Positions 12,910 through 22,999 of a DNA stretch of 64,000 nt are shown here, piece after piece; position 1 is the first letter of the stretch, and every line of letters starts with the position of its first letter. The position numbers were made by a program, and so were the translations under genes. Origin of the DNA: Phallus indusiatus (lineage: Eukaryota; Basidiomycota; Agaricomycetes; Phallales; Phallaceae). Where the stretch lies: positions 25,763 to 89,762 of the forward strand of contig JAQFWX010000139.1 in assembly GCA_027605045.1 (NCBI GenBank), written 5' to 3'. The notes under the pieces are model-generated. The model saw only the letters and a list, made by a program, of their open reading frames with translations, had not been told where the DNA came from and did not search any database.

Positions 12910-14140
12910 CTACAATTCGATTTTAACACCAGTCCCAATATTAACGCAACCTTGACCAAAAGCTTGTTGTAATAGGAATTTGACGTCCGAGCCGGAGCAG
13001 TGTAAAGGAACTACGTATTTCGGAGGTGGGTTTAGTTCTTTGCTGAGGTAGTGGACAGTTGGTTCGAGACGAGGGCGGAACATCATTCCGCCTAAATGCA
13101 TACCACCCAAAACCTAACAGAAGATTAGAGGTTGAATGAAGACATTGCGCGTTCAAACTGTACCATGTATATGGGTTTTTTGAATTTTTCAACGGCGTGT
13201 TTGACAACGTTGACGATTCCTGCGTGAGAGCATGCGCTGAATATGACGATGCCTTTGTCGAGGACATCAACAGCTACATAGCGTTCTTCCATAATATATG
13301 GATCGTCGACCCATTGACCACCACCATCACCAACCTCATCTGCAACCCACTTCATATGCCCGGGCATGCCGATTTCAAACTCGGTGACGCGGGGGATTTC
13401 ACCGCTCACGTAGACGGCACCATCGGCGACGACATGTTCGTCAGCATGAAGATCGAGAATCGCACCCGCGTCTTCGATTTCTTTATGCGTGGGGTCGTAT
13501 GGGAGACGGAATAGACCATTTTGTGAGCCTGCGAAGGGCGCGGCGCGTGCGATGGGTCTGTCTGGGTGTGCATCGACTATGACCGTGGTGGGTTTGTTGG
13601 AGTTTGGGTGGTTCAACCCGGCAGTGGTAGCGGCACTAGTGAGGAGTTTGACGGCTGTTGGGATAGCACCTGTGTGGTCTCCGTGGTAGTGGGAGATGAC
13701 GATTCGTTCGATGGGTGGGGTGATGCTGTCTAAGCCGAGGGATGCAAAGTTGCGGTCAAATGTGCGGGGGTCTGGTCCGGTGTCGAATAGTGTGGAGTGG
13801 TGCACGCCGTCTTTGACTGTTCTCTGTCAAAAAAAAATGAGACCGAGTGTCTAATATACATGATGAATAAACTTGCGATGAGGACGGATAAGCCGTGTGC
13901 ACCGCAGCAGTAGTTGTACAAGTCTACAATCCCTTTACTGCCGGTTTCGACGTCGGGTGGGGGATTGGACAGCACTTTTTGAACTACTTCGGGGATGAAA
14001 CCCGGTGGAAGTGGATTCATCCTAGTTTATTTATCAGAGCTGTCTCGAATACATGATAGTTATTTTGTCATCTACCATTCGACATTGTTGTCAACGACGA
14101 TTTGAATGGTGAGCTTGTCGACTGTTTCAAGTTGAGACAT
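12910..14140 (-). CDS. Metallo-beta-lactamase-fold hydrolase
   Basis: Four exons (14140-14076, 14021-13877, 13823-13164, 13113-12910) give 357 residues. The zinc-binding motif HYHGDH lies at about residues 115-120, after LFDTGPD. A later SACSHAGIVN motif supplies a further metal ligand, and the C-terminal exon ends with PLHCSGSD. This is the layout of the MBL subgroup often annotated as dihydropteridine/ribofuranosyl-aminobenzene phosphate synthase-like; the real substrate in fungi is unknown. No signal peptide, so probably cytosolic. Intron 2 (13876-13824) starts with GCAAGT instead of GT, a classical GC-AG intron; the family-like sequence continues cleanly across it. It is divergent from the CDF transporter gene (232 bp between starts). 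Confidence 0.88.
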
Positions 14141-14321
14141 GTTGTGCTAGCATTTCGATCTTTGTACGCCGATCTCATATTTATTTGATATCTATCAGAT
14201 TATCTATTATCAGATATTTGATTCGCAATTCGTGATTGTCCCACGCGCTCATCTGCAAATCCATTTCACTCCAATGTAATTGGCTCCGCCATTACGAACA
14301 AACTGAGTGACTGGTGACAAT

Positions 14322-14371
14322 ACTTCCTTCCTCCCTCGCTTTCTCTCTCTCTCTCACTTTCTTCTCTTTTT
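14322..14371 (+). promoter_or_regulatory. CT-rich tract before the CDF gene
   Basis: Near-pure pyrimidine run ending at the chosen ATG at 14373, as is common at fungal transcription starts. It supports starting at 14373 instead of the in-frame ATG at 14307, which would place the tract inside the coding sequence. Confidence 0.5.
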
Positions 14372-14372
14372 A

Positions 14373-16213
14373 ATGTGCTCTCTTCGGGTTAACTGGAATG
14401 CCTTTAGTTTCCATCGCAGCCGAGGAGTCCGAGCCCGAACATCACCCGCTTTGTCTGTGACGACGTCATTGAACTCGTTATACTATCACACTCCCCGGAG
14501 GATTCCAGAGTCGAGATGTTTATACACAGATGCACTCACAGACAGTGTCGGTCTTTCTCGAGCTCGGAAATGTCCATGCCGTGGCTCGGCGCCGGTCTCG
14601 TCATGGTGGACGTCGACCGGTCAACAAACTTCACGAGTGGCTTCCAATCCAAATTCGGGTTTATCAGCAACAATGAGAAAACGGTTTGCAAGCTCAAAAG
14701 TAACGGCTTCGAGTGAGAAGAGTCATCATTTAGACGACACGTTAAGTTCAGCGACAGCCATCCGACACGAACACGATCATGACCACCACCACCATGAACA
14801 CAATCACGAAATGCACACTCACACTCACGGCGTCTTTGGCTTCGGCGGACACGACCATAATCATGAACACCAGCGAGCGGATGCCGAAAAGTTCATCGAG
14901 ACTCTCAAAGGCGGAGGTGAGTCCCTTTCTTCAAATTCTAGAAAGATACATTACATATATATGTTCGCTCTCGAGGTGACCGTGGTTCACGTATTACACT
15001 AATTGGTCTATTTGCCAATGTCGGTCTTACGGCTGCAAAAGGCGCTGCTGGATGGTCAATTCCTCTCTTTGCTTCATCTGTTATATTTTTACTTTCAATT
15101 TGATTTACCCATTTTAAAACTAACGCTGTTATCTCTTCAGGTTTCTTCATTCCGCTTCGCTTCTCGCAGATGCTGGACACTCTTTGAGTGATCTACTAGG
15201 AGACTTTGTAACTCTGTTTTGTTGGAGGCTTTCACGACAACCAAAGTCACCTCGCTATCCATATGGTAAGCACACCCCTTAGTGGCGGATTATTTGATGC
15301 TGACCGTTCTGGCAAGGGTATGGTAAATTCGAGACAATCGGGACAGTCACCGTTTCGCTCCTCTTGGTAGGAGGCGCTTTGGGTATCGGCTTCCACTCCT
15401 ACAATCTCCTCCTCGAAGCTCTCTACCCAAGCATTCAACTCCTTCAACCAGGACTCGCGCACGACATTCTTCAAACCATCGTACACACGACGAGCAATAT
15501 CTCATCCCACGCGACGGAACACGGTGCACCTGACCCCGGAAACATACTCGACCCAAACGCAGCGTGGTTCGCAGCCGTTAGCGTCGTTGCTAAAGAGTGG
15601 CTGTACCGCGCTACCAAAAAGGTCGCGGACGATGAACATAGTGGTGTTCTTATGGCTAATGCGATACATCATCGAAGTGACGCTTATTCGAGTCTTGTAG
15701 CTCTTATTGCTATTTTGGGGACATGGCTTGTCCCGGGTCTTCCGCTAGATCCACTGGGAGGTACGTGTATACTGGTTGACGAGGCGTTCTTTTGAATGTT
15801 CATGATCCTCCGTAGGTCTAGTCGTTTCTTTTGTCATCCTCGGTCAAGGACTGGGTCTCCTCCAAGGAGGTTTTAACCAGCTAGTAGACCGCGGCGTATC
15901 CGACAAAACACGCACAACCATCATCCGACAACTAAATCCACTTTTCGATCCTTCGACGCCCTCTCTCCAGCTCAAAAATCTCACAGCCATTCGAGATGTC
16001 CGCGCCGTACGATCCGGCGCTCTCATGTTTGTCGATCTCGTTGCTGTTCTCCCACCGCAAACAACCATGGTAGAAGCTTATTTCGTCCAGCAACAAATTC
16101 GCGAACGGCTTTTTGCGTTTAAAAAAGAGATTTCGGAGGTTAGAGTGAAGATGATTCCGGATGACGTCGATGTCGATGTCGAAAGTACATCGACTTCGAA
16201 TTCGCAGTCATAG
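14373..16213 (+). CDS. Cation diffusion facilitator, MMT1/MMT2-like mitochondrial metal transporter
   Basis: Five exons (14373-14916, 14976-15054, 15141-15265, 15317-15760, 15816-16213) give 529 residues. The N-terminus is rich in Arg and Ser with few acids, fitting a mitochondrial presequence. A His-rich block (HEHDHDHHHH and HDHNHEH, about residues 130-170) precedes the membrane domain. CDF metal-site signatures are present in two helices: DAGHSLSDLLGD and HHRSD (about residue 367). The C-terminal cytoplasmic domain contains VRSGALMFVDL. MMT proteins move iron (and other divalent metals) across the mitochondrial inner membrane; the substrate here is inferred from family only. The start was chosen after the pyrimidine tract. 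Confidence 0.9.
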
Positions 16214-16389
16214 ATTTTTGTTTGATTTGTTATATATATTTGTGGCATCTCGGAGAGTATTTTATGGGCACATATGTATAACTTCAATGAATAAATAAAT
16301 TGTACCCCGCGCAGAAATCATACAAACAAATTTCGTCAGATGTGTGTTGAAAACGAAGAGTTATAGAGTCGGTTTTATACACAAGCTAT

Positions 16390-18690
16390 TCAACCCAGAG
16401 ATCGGCGGTAGTTGCTGTCGTGCCACATAGTTTGTAGCAGTACTGCTAGGAATATGCTGACGGCGACTGTCTTCAAAATAATAGAGAATGCCGAGTCCCT
16501 TCCGCCGGCGCTTCCTTTGTTTTTCTGGCAGAGCTAGATGGAAATGTCTCTGGAGCACTTACCACAATACCTTAAAGATATGATAAAGGCAGCTAAAAAT
16601 GCAAATATCTTCATAGAACCAAGACTACTATCAGCAACCGCCAAAGCCAAATTACCTATATGGTATCATGTCGGCCTGAAAGGGAAACATCGTATAGGAT
16701 GGAAATCACCCGCCGCGATATGCCTAAGATCCAACCACCACATAATAACAACTGGAGACATGATCGATCTCCTCTCACCCAACCACCAGGTGACCCCACT
16801 CTGCAACTCCCCCGAAACATGCAAACAATGGGCGCAAAACACCCTGACACGTCTGGAAGACCAATGGAACCCACTAGCAGTACAACAAGCTCTAGAATAT
16901 AGACCACCCGAAGAACTCTTATACGTCGCCAAATCTCTACCGGAACCCTCTGATGACCTGAAGGACGGCTTCAGAATAAACTTATACAACCCACCACCGA
17001 GAGAGCGTCGCCTTTTCCGTCCACCTGACGACCCAAATCCACCAGACACACTGATAATCTACACGGATGGGTCAGCAAGAAATAATGGAAACTCAGAAGC
17101 AACAGCGGGCATGGGGATTTGGTATGGCAAAGACGACCCGCGCAACCAGGCCTTGAGACTCCCTCAGAACATGAACCGGAACAATGCGGCAGAGCTCATG
17201 GCGATACTATACGTACTACAAAACACGGCACCTAAAACTGAATTAGAAATACGAACAGATTCCCAGTATAGCATAAACCAAATAACAAAATACCTACATA
17301 AAAACATCCAACAAGGATGGATGGGTGTAGCAAACAAAAACATCATCGTCGCCATTGCCGGATGGCTGCTGTTCAGAGAACAACAAGGAACCTGTACCTA
17401 CCTACGCAAAGTAGAAGGCCATAGTGGAGACGAAGGCAATGAGGAAGCTGATAAACTTGCAAACCAAGGAGCAGAAAAAGAAACACCAGATAACATCAAC
17501 CTCACGTCACCACAAGATTGCCGCATTCAAGGCCTCGCGTTGGCACATGCCTCGCAAGCGCTACTGTACCGCACGATCCTGGATGCCAAAGATACACCTA
17601 TCAGACCCCGGACTGTTAGCATGCTAGAAATAGCGAAGAACGATATTCAAGATCTCACCGGAGACATCCCAACTGATGAAATCATATGGAAATCGTTGCG
17701 ACATAACTGCTTCAGCAAAAACATACAAGCTTTCCTATGGAAATCCATGCACGATGCCCATAAAATCGGGACCTACTGGCAAGGTATCACCGGATTTGAA
17801 CACAGAGGAATGTGTCATACATGTAACGAAATCGAGACACTAGAACACATTCTACTAGAATGTCCACATACTGGACAACAAATAGCCTGGAATGAAACAA
17901 GAAAATTCTGGAAAAACGAAATAGAATGGAGGGAACCCACACTAGGCAGTATCCTGGCATGTGCCGCCCCACTAGTCCGAAAAAACACCCAAGTGAACAG
18001 ATCCATCCTTCGACTCTACGCCATACTCCTATCCGAAACAGCCTTCTTTATATGGAAACTAAGATGCGAATGGAAAATACAAAATCAAGGCACCCCCGAG
18101 ACCCAACCCCATCAGAAAGAAATCAAAACAAGATGGAAAAAGACACTATACCAAAAGATAAGAACTGACTTCCTATCCACGAACCCAAAGTATGGCCAGA
18201 AAGCTATACCGGAGAGCGAGGTTGTTAAGACATGGAGCCATGTCTTAACCGCAGATCAGATACAAGAACATCTGAGACCGACTGCGCGGCTGGGGTTTTA
18301 GTGGGTAAACTAGCGGACGGTGATTCTGTGACTGTAGGTCACAACATCACCGACGATAGGAGTCCTACACTATTGGCGTGGAACGCCAATGTGCGGAATG
18401 CATTTCCCCGCGGGGCCGCCTCGTTTTCTCTCCAGACTAACCTCCACAAATGCAGGTTGAAACTCCTGCGAAACCCCCTATGACGGGGTAGAACGTACTC
18501 CGAGTGAGTCCCAACTCTACCCAGACCAACGTCTTTCCAAAAAAAAAAAAAAGAAATGTCTCTGGAGCAGCTCTGGAGAGAAAACTTGAATGGAGTGGGA
18601 CAAAGAAAACTACATATTCTACTCCCTAGTCTCGAGTGTCGAATGCCATTCAAGTTCGTTACTAGCTGAGTCAGGAAGGAGACTTACCAT
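16390..18690 (-). CDS. Candidate tiny single-pass membrane protein split by a LINE-bearing intron
   Basis: An ATG at 18690-18688 is followed at once by GTAAGTC. The acceptor CTCTGCCAG at 16525 leads into an exon (16524-16390) that reads KNKGSAGGRDSAFSIILK, then a hydrophobic helix and MWHDSNYRRSLG before TGA, 45 residues in all. It looks like a small tail-anchored protein, not assigned to a family. The 2163-bp intron shrinks to 151 bp when the LINE and one target duplication are removed, a normal size here. PAM16 in this window has the same ATG-only first exon, which makes the model less odd. Evidence is open frame plus splice signals only; the first exon could also be longer or the locus non-coding. 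Confidence 0.45.
16538..18301 (+). CDS. LINE-derived RNase H protein with zinc-finger-like C-terminus
   Basis: Single open frame of 587 codons. The RNase H type I fold spans roughly residues 170-320 with the catalytic set visible: YTDGSA, NNAAELMAI, RTDSQYS and EGHSGDEGNEEADKLAN. A C-terminal CHTCNEIETLEHILLECPH motif matches the zinc-binding segment found after reverse transcriptase in fungal LINEs. RNase H removes RNA from RNA/DNA hybrids during retrotransposition. The first two ATG codons (16538, 16544) lie in flanking DNA and in the target duplication, so the annotated N-terminus is partly host sequence; the first Met codon inside the element is at 16580. All catalytic residues look intact. 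Whether it is expressed is unknown. Confidence 0.9.
   Translation: MEMSLEHLPQYLKDMIKAAKNANIFIEPRLLSATAKAKLPIWYHVGLKGKHRIGWKSPAAICLRSNHHIITTGDMIDLLSPNHQVTPLCNSPETCKQWAQNTLTRLEDQWNPLAVQQALEYRPPEELLYVAKSLPEPSDDLKDGFRINLYNPPPRERRLFRPPDDPNPPDTLIIYTDGSARNNGNSEATAGMGIWYGKDDPRNQALRLPQNMNRNNAAELMAILYVLQNTAPKTELEIRTDSQYSINQITKYLHKNIQQGWMGVANKNIIVAIAGWLLFREQQGTCTYLRKVEGHSGDEGNEEADKLANQGAEKETPDNINLTSPQDCRIQGLALAHASQALLYRTILDAKDTPIRPRTVSMLEIAKNDIQDLTGDIPTDEIIWKSLRHNCFSKNIQAFLWKSMHDAHKIGTYWQGITGFEHRGMCHTCNEIETLEHILLECPHTGQQIAWNETRKFWKNEIEWREPTLGSILACAAPLVRKNTQVNRSILRLYAILLSETAFFIWKLRCEWKIQNQGTPETQPHQKEIKTRWKKTLYQKIRTDFLSTNPKYGQKAIPESEVVKTWSHVLTADQIQEHLRPTARLGF
16541..16557. repeat. 5' copy of LINE target-site duplication
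   Basis: GAAATGTCTCTGGAGCA, identical over 17 bases to the copy at 18553-18569. It directly borders the 5' end of the inserted element. Confidence 0.95.
16558..18552 (+). mobile_element. 5'-truncated non-LTR retrotransposon (LINE) copy with poly(A)
   Basis: The 1995-bp insert runs from just after the first target-site copy to a run of 14 A residues (18539-18552), and the second 17-bp copy follows immediately. This structure is the hallmark of target-primed reverse transcription. It encodes an RNase H domain and a C-terminal Cys/His motif but no endonuclease or reverse transcriptase, so the 5' part of a full LINE is missing or this is a short RNase H-only lineage. The perfect duplication, uninterrupted ORF and unbroken A tail suggest a recent insertion. 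Confidence 0.93.
18553..18569. repeat. 3' copy of LINE target-site duplication
   Basis: Second perfect 17-base copy, immediately after the poly(A) run. Confidence 0.95.
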
Positions 18691-18978
18691 TTGAGGAATG
18701 ATTCGGCCCTGCAGATGATCTGATCGTCAAGCCACCCCCTTTTTGATGAGCAACTATTATCTATGCGAGATGTCTGATCTGGCTCAGGGCTAATTGGATA
18801 AAAGCTGATAAGAGGTTCACTCCAAGAATTATAACTCGTATTCTATCAAATTAAATTTACAAATTGACGGCGTATTATCCATCTCGTGTATTAATAAAAA
18901 TATGGGGATAAATATCCCAATGAGAGAAACAAAAAAAAAAAATCCGCGTTTCAGCATATTATCACTTACATATTTAAC

Positions 18979-20730
18979 TCAAAACCCTCCAGGTTCGGAC
19001 GTAAGTTCCGGAAGCAACTCCTCCATTAATGACCATCCTCCAGTTTCCGTCGGCTTCCTCCTCCACCAAATTTCTCGATAAAATGCCACTTGTCTTAAAG
19101 AAGGACATAATTTTTCCCATCGACGTAGATGTATTGGAGTTTCTGCGATTTCTTCGCGATCGGCCTCGGTTAAAATCAAAGGTTGATGTGTCGGGATTAC
19201 TATTCCCTTGGGACAGGTGTACGAACGCGAGTAATTAGTGAACTTTGGGTTCTTCTCAAAAATGTGGAGGACTTCGAGATGATTTAAGCGAGGTAAAAAG
19301 CGAGGTCCGAATGAAATTCTGAAGTACTGGGTAATTCGTTCAATAAAGCTTGACTCTGGGCGGGGAAAAAATAAATTATACAGTACCTCGTCAACTCCAG
19401 GTCCCATTACCAACTGTATTTTCAATTCTTTGACCGCTGGAAATAGTTGACAGATACAGAGAAAGAGGTCTTCACTCCATGATGCCAAATTGAAAGTTAA
19501 CCGTTGCAGATCCAAATTTAATTGGTACAGATTCTCGATGAAGTTCACTAAAATACATTCCCAGGAGACTCCGCCTGCGGTTGAAGTCGGGAAGTCCACA
19601 ATGGTTATATTTTTCAAGGGTCGAGGAGGTTGCCGTCCGTGAATGAAGACAGTCAGGGTTCGAATTTGGCCCGTGATTGTCGTTAAATTAGGTAGCGCCT
19701 GCATAGGAAGGATAGGGCCAAGTTCACGAGGGACCCGAGAAAGATTTAGAGCAGTCAAGTTTCCCAAAGATGAAAAGACGCGACCGAGCATAACGCTGTC
19801 ATGATCTTGCAAGCCGGCACCGGTGCAACTGAGGTAGTCCAGCGCTGGTGGGTTTGGCATATCTGAAATTAAATTATAGGCAGGGCGTTCCATAAACCCA
19901 TCCAAGGATAGGTGAACCAAGTGAGGGGACTTTGTCAAGAAAGCTTCGCATAGATGGACTGCCACAGGGTTTTCCAAGGTGTAAGCTTTAGTCCAACATT
20001 TGATGATGACGAGACGTCGAAGTGGGATGGGAGCCACAGGTATTAATCTATGAAGACCGGAAGCTATCTGTGTCTCGCGTAGTTCGAGAGTGGTGAGAGA
20101 GGGTAAGGCAAGGACCCATCCCAAGAAGTCGGCAGGAACGCAGTCTCCTATTATATACAGCGAATGCAGATTACTGAAACGCGGGATATAATTGAAGATT
20201 GGGCGAATGCATGCATCTATATGTACGCCTGAGCGTTGGGGATTGGATACCATTCCCAATGGAGACCACATTAATGCTCGCGAGTTGACCATATTGGGCT
20301 GACTCGGAGGGAGTGAAAAATACGGTATATTGAGACGATGGTAGGCATGCTCCGCGCTGTCAATTACGTCCTGAGGAATGATGCGCATTTTATTAGTATT
20401 AGGAGATAGTAAAGTAAGTTCCTGGACTTGTTGACGTAGTTGCGGATTGTTATCAAGTGACAATAAAGTATGCACAGCGTAGTGGTTGGGATCCAGGTAC
20501 AAGTGATTGTAGAGAAGGTTGCGGGCCACAGAGTTGAGATACCGGCACGCGAGAGAGACATTGTACAATTCCCCTGCTCTTGATAGATGCAACATGATCA
20601 TTTCCCATGTTTCCACAGGAAATTTGGGAATTCCGCTACTAGGAGCGAGTGGCTAGAGTCAATGAGAAACTTGTCAGGTCTTGTCCAATACAGAACAGTA
20701 GGAGTTATTGCAAACCTCGTTATATTCCAT
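18979..20730 (-). CDS. F-box protein
   Basis: Two exons: a 15-nt first coding exon (20730-20716) and 20652-18979, 562 residues. The N-terminus reads GIPKFPVETWEMIMLHLSRA followed by LACRYLNSVARNLLYNHLYL, a typical fungal F-box (about residues 12-55). The rest has LRR-like stretches (LTTLELRETQIASGL, LTALNLSRVP) that would present a substrate to an SCF ubiquitin ligase. Such proteins are numerous and fast-evolving in agaricomycetes, so the target cannot be guessed. The short first exon is inferred from donor GTTTGC and acceptor CTCTAG; starting at the internal ATG at 20616 would cut off the F-box start. Confidence 0.85.
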
Positions 20731-21189
20731 TGAAAATTTCAAAAGTAGCGTGTGGATCGGGAGAAAGAAATTGTGAAGTTGTGAAAGACTGAAGTTGTAC
20801 TGTCACCCGCCTATATGTACGTCGGGAAGGCACAATTATCTAATCGCGATTTTGGCAAAACACCGATGGTCTGGCTATCTCCGACGGGTCCCCAGCTGTT
20901 TACCTAATTGTTCAACGGTTGTCCTAATTGTCCAGCTCAGACATGAACCATCTTTTTATGAACAATGTTACTAAGGTTTGTGGACAATTTTGTTATGATT
21001 TTTTTTGTTCTTTTTCTTTGCCTCTTTTCGAGTTTTTTCAGCGTCCCTCGTTCTAGGTTCATTAGCGAAGATTCTTCCGGCTCTTTCCTACATTTACTCT
21101 CATCTCATTTATGGAATATGAAGACACTGGCATATGACTTTCTCTGAAAAAATAATTACAACAATTCTGGTTCCCGCTGCTACATAATA
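20731..21189. other. Intergenic, no gene seen
   Basis: Upstream region of the F-box gene and the 3' flank of the dioxygenase gene. A 60-codon open frame shows no family motif. Confidence 0.5.
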
Positions 21190-22654
21190 TCAATTCACTG
21201 CCAAGTACGGCCTTTCGCCGATAGTGGTAACCCTGTTTCCGAATCGAATTTCGTTTCCAACGTCTGGCCTAAATTTGGTTTGGTCATTTTCTGATAAGGT
21301 ATCAATAACGCTGTTCACTTACGTGGCCGCATGATACGCAGAGCGGCTGTACAGCACCGATTCAGCTTGTTTCATTATCACTTTATCATGACTTACTTGT
21401 CCCAGATCGCCACATCGTTTGGATTCCACTTGTAGCGCACCTGGATATCATGGTTTCTCGTGATTAATTGCAAGAAATAATCCTTTATTTGTTGACTCTC
21501 AACCGGATGCACATCGTTTATTTTTTCGCAGTGCAAGCCAACCGCAAATATGGAATTCAAACCCGTAACAGGGTTTGTCCGAACCTTCACGTTGGTTTTA
21601 GACGCTGTTCTGATCCAGTGTGTTCTCACACTTACTACTGGGTGTACCGTTGCGAACTCGGTTCCCGAATTCAGAGGTGAACCTCGCGGTGACATTATCT
21701 CGTAATTTTCTCTCTCGGCGGACTTCACGAAAGCAGGTTGCGCAAATGTAGCCGTGAGCGTTTCCAGAAACTTCCTATATGTAGGTGAAATTCTGTCATA
21801 TAGTGCTGTGCCGGAACACCAAAGCTGAAAGTCCTTCATTAGCATTTTTCCTTGAATAATATTCGTTCTCGTGACGTACGGTATCTCCACCAGAAGGAGG
21901 AACGACCCTCATTATTAGGCATGAATAATCTGCTGGAACGTGCTCAAACGTAAGGCTGAAACATGTTGGATCTCGTTATATTTTTCCCATAGCCAATGGT
22001 TCGCTTACTCAGTATGCCAACGAACAGCTGCATCAGTAACAGTGCCATCAGTGCGATGTGGCATATCCTTGAGAAGTTTCATTTGTGCCCGATTGGAGAC
22101 CACATATACTGTTTATGCATCAGCTTTTCATTATTCGACACAAAAGGCGGTGTATTTTTTACCATTCCTGTCGAAGTTTCCCTCGTCGTCAACAGCTTCG
22201 TTGTCCTTAGACCGAAATTGAGGATGAACGTGTAAGCCTGACGATGATGGTCTTCCACTAAGTTCGCTTATAGTATCTACGAACTTCTTCTGCTCTTCCA
22301 GGGTCAAGTCCTATGATGGATATAAAGACACATTTCTAGCAGTTCATCAAGGAATATTATCCTACTTGATTGCGAAAGAACACTACACCCCGGAGACTGA
22401 CTTGATGATTGTCAGACGCGAATAATTGAACATCAGGTCATATTTTGCATGCGCTTACTTATATATGCTAGATCCTGAAGAAGCTCTGCTGAGTTGGGTG
22501 CGTTCAACAGTTCTCTGATTTGCACATTGTCATATTGTCGTCCAATCACTGGTGTTACCTCCGTATACTTGAATTTTTCCAACGAACCTGAATATTTCAA
22601 TGGTTCCAATAGCCGAGAGCGAGCTATTGCGTCTGAATCGATAGCTGCCGGCAT
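21190..22654 (-). CDS. TauD/TfdA-family 2-oxoglutarate-dependent dioxygenase (sulfonate/taurine type)
   Basis: Eight exons (22654-22459, 22400-22366, 22310-22163, 22108-22009, 21955-21880, 21824-21397, 21346-21323, 21268-21190) join in phase to 361 residues. Family marks: EPLKYSGSLEKFKY, VTPVIGRQY, RGVVFFRNQDLT, SGLHVHPQF, the iron ligands in RWHTDLTFE (His158, Asp160), GGDTLWCSGTALYDR, and the second His in SAYHAAT (His333) with IGERPYLAVN at the end. Family members such as yeast Jlp1 oxidise sulfonates or related acids, releasing sulfite and an aldehyde; the exact substrate is not shown. No targeting signal. Its start faces an MFS gene 345 bp away, which suggests a shared promoter and pathway. 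Confidence 0.92.
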
Positions 22655-22999
22655 CTTTCGGTTCGAGCACTGAATATACAGTACTTGGAGTGTACTAGGT
22701 AAACGGCTCTCTTGCTCACTTCTTAAATACGCACATTCCCATCTCAGGGAGATTCCATTACGTACATCCTTAATCTTTACTCCGTCTCTTTCTAACTTCC
22801 TTCGGTGGGGGTTATTGAAGTTTTCCCATACTCTGCGCTAAGAACCTCGAACAGCTGACTCATTTTCCTAGCACTTGGTTCGATAATTTTAGATCTTACG
22901 TTCACATTGTTCAAAAGACATTCTGTTTAAATAGTGTCATATCTCTCAATTTCATACTGTTCGCGGTCCTCACAACTTGACGTAAAATTGTATAGTCCG
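22655..22999. promoter_or_regulatory. Divergent promoter between dioxygenase and MFS transporter
   Basis: 345 bp between the two opposite start codons, with no coding potential of its own. Spacing fits a bidirectional promoter. No specific operator was identified. Confidence 0.5.

Noticed and set aside
18302..18538. Small ORFs downstream of the RNase H frame, as possible genes
   Set aside because: They lie inside the 3' untranslated part of the LINE and overlap its tail; no motif on either strand.
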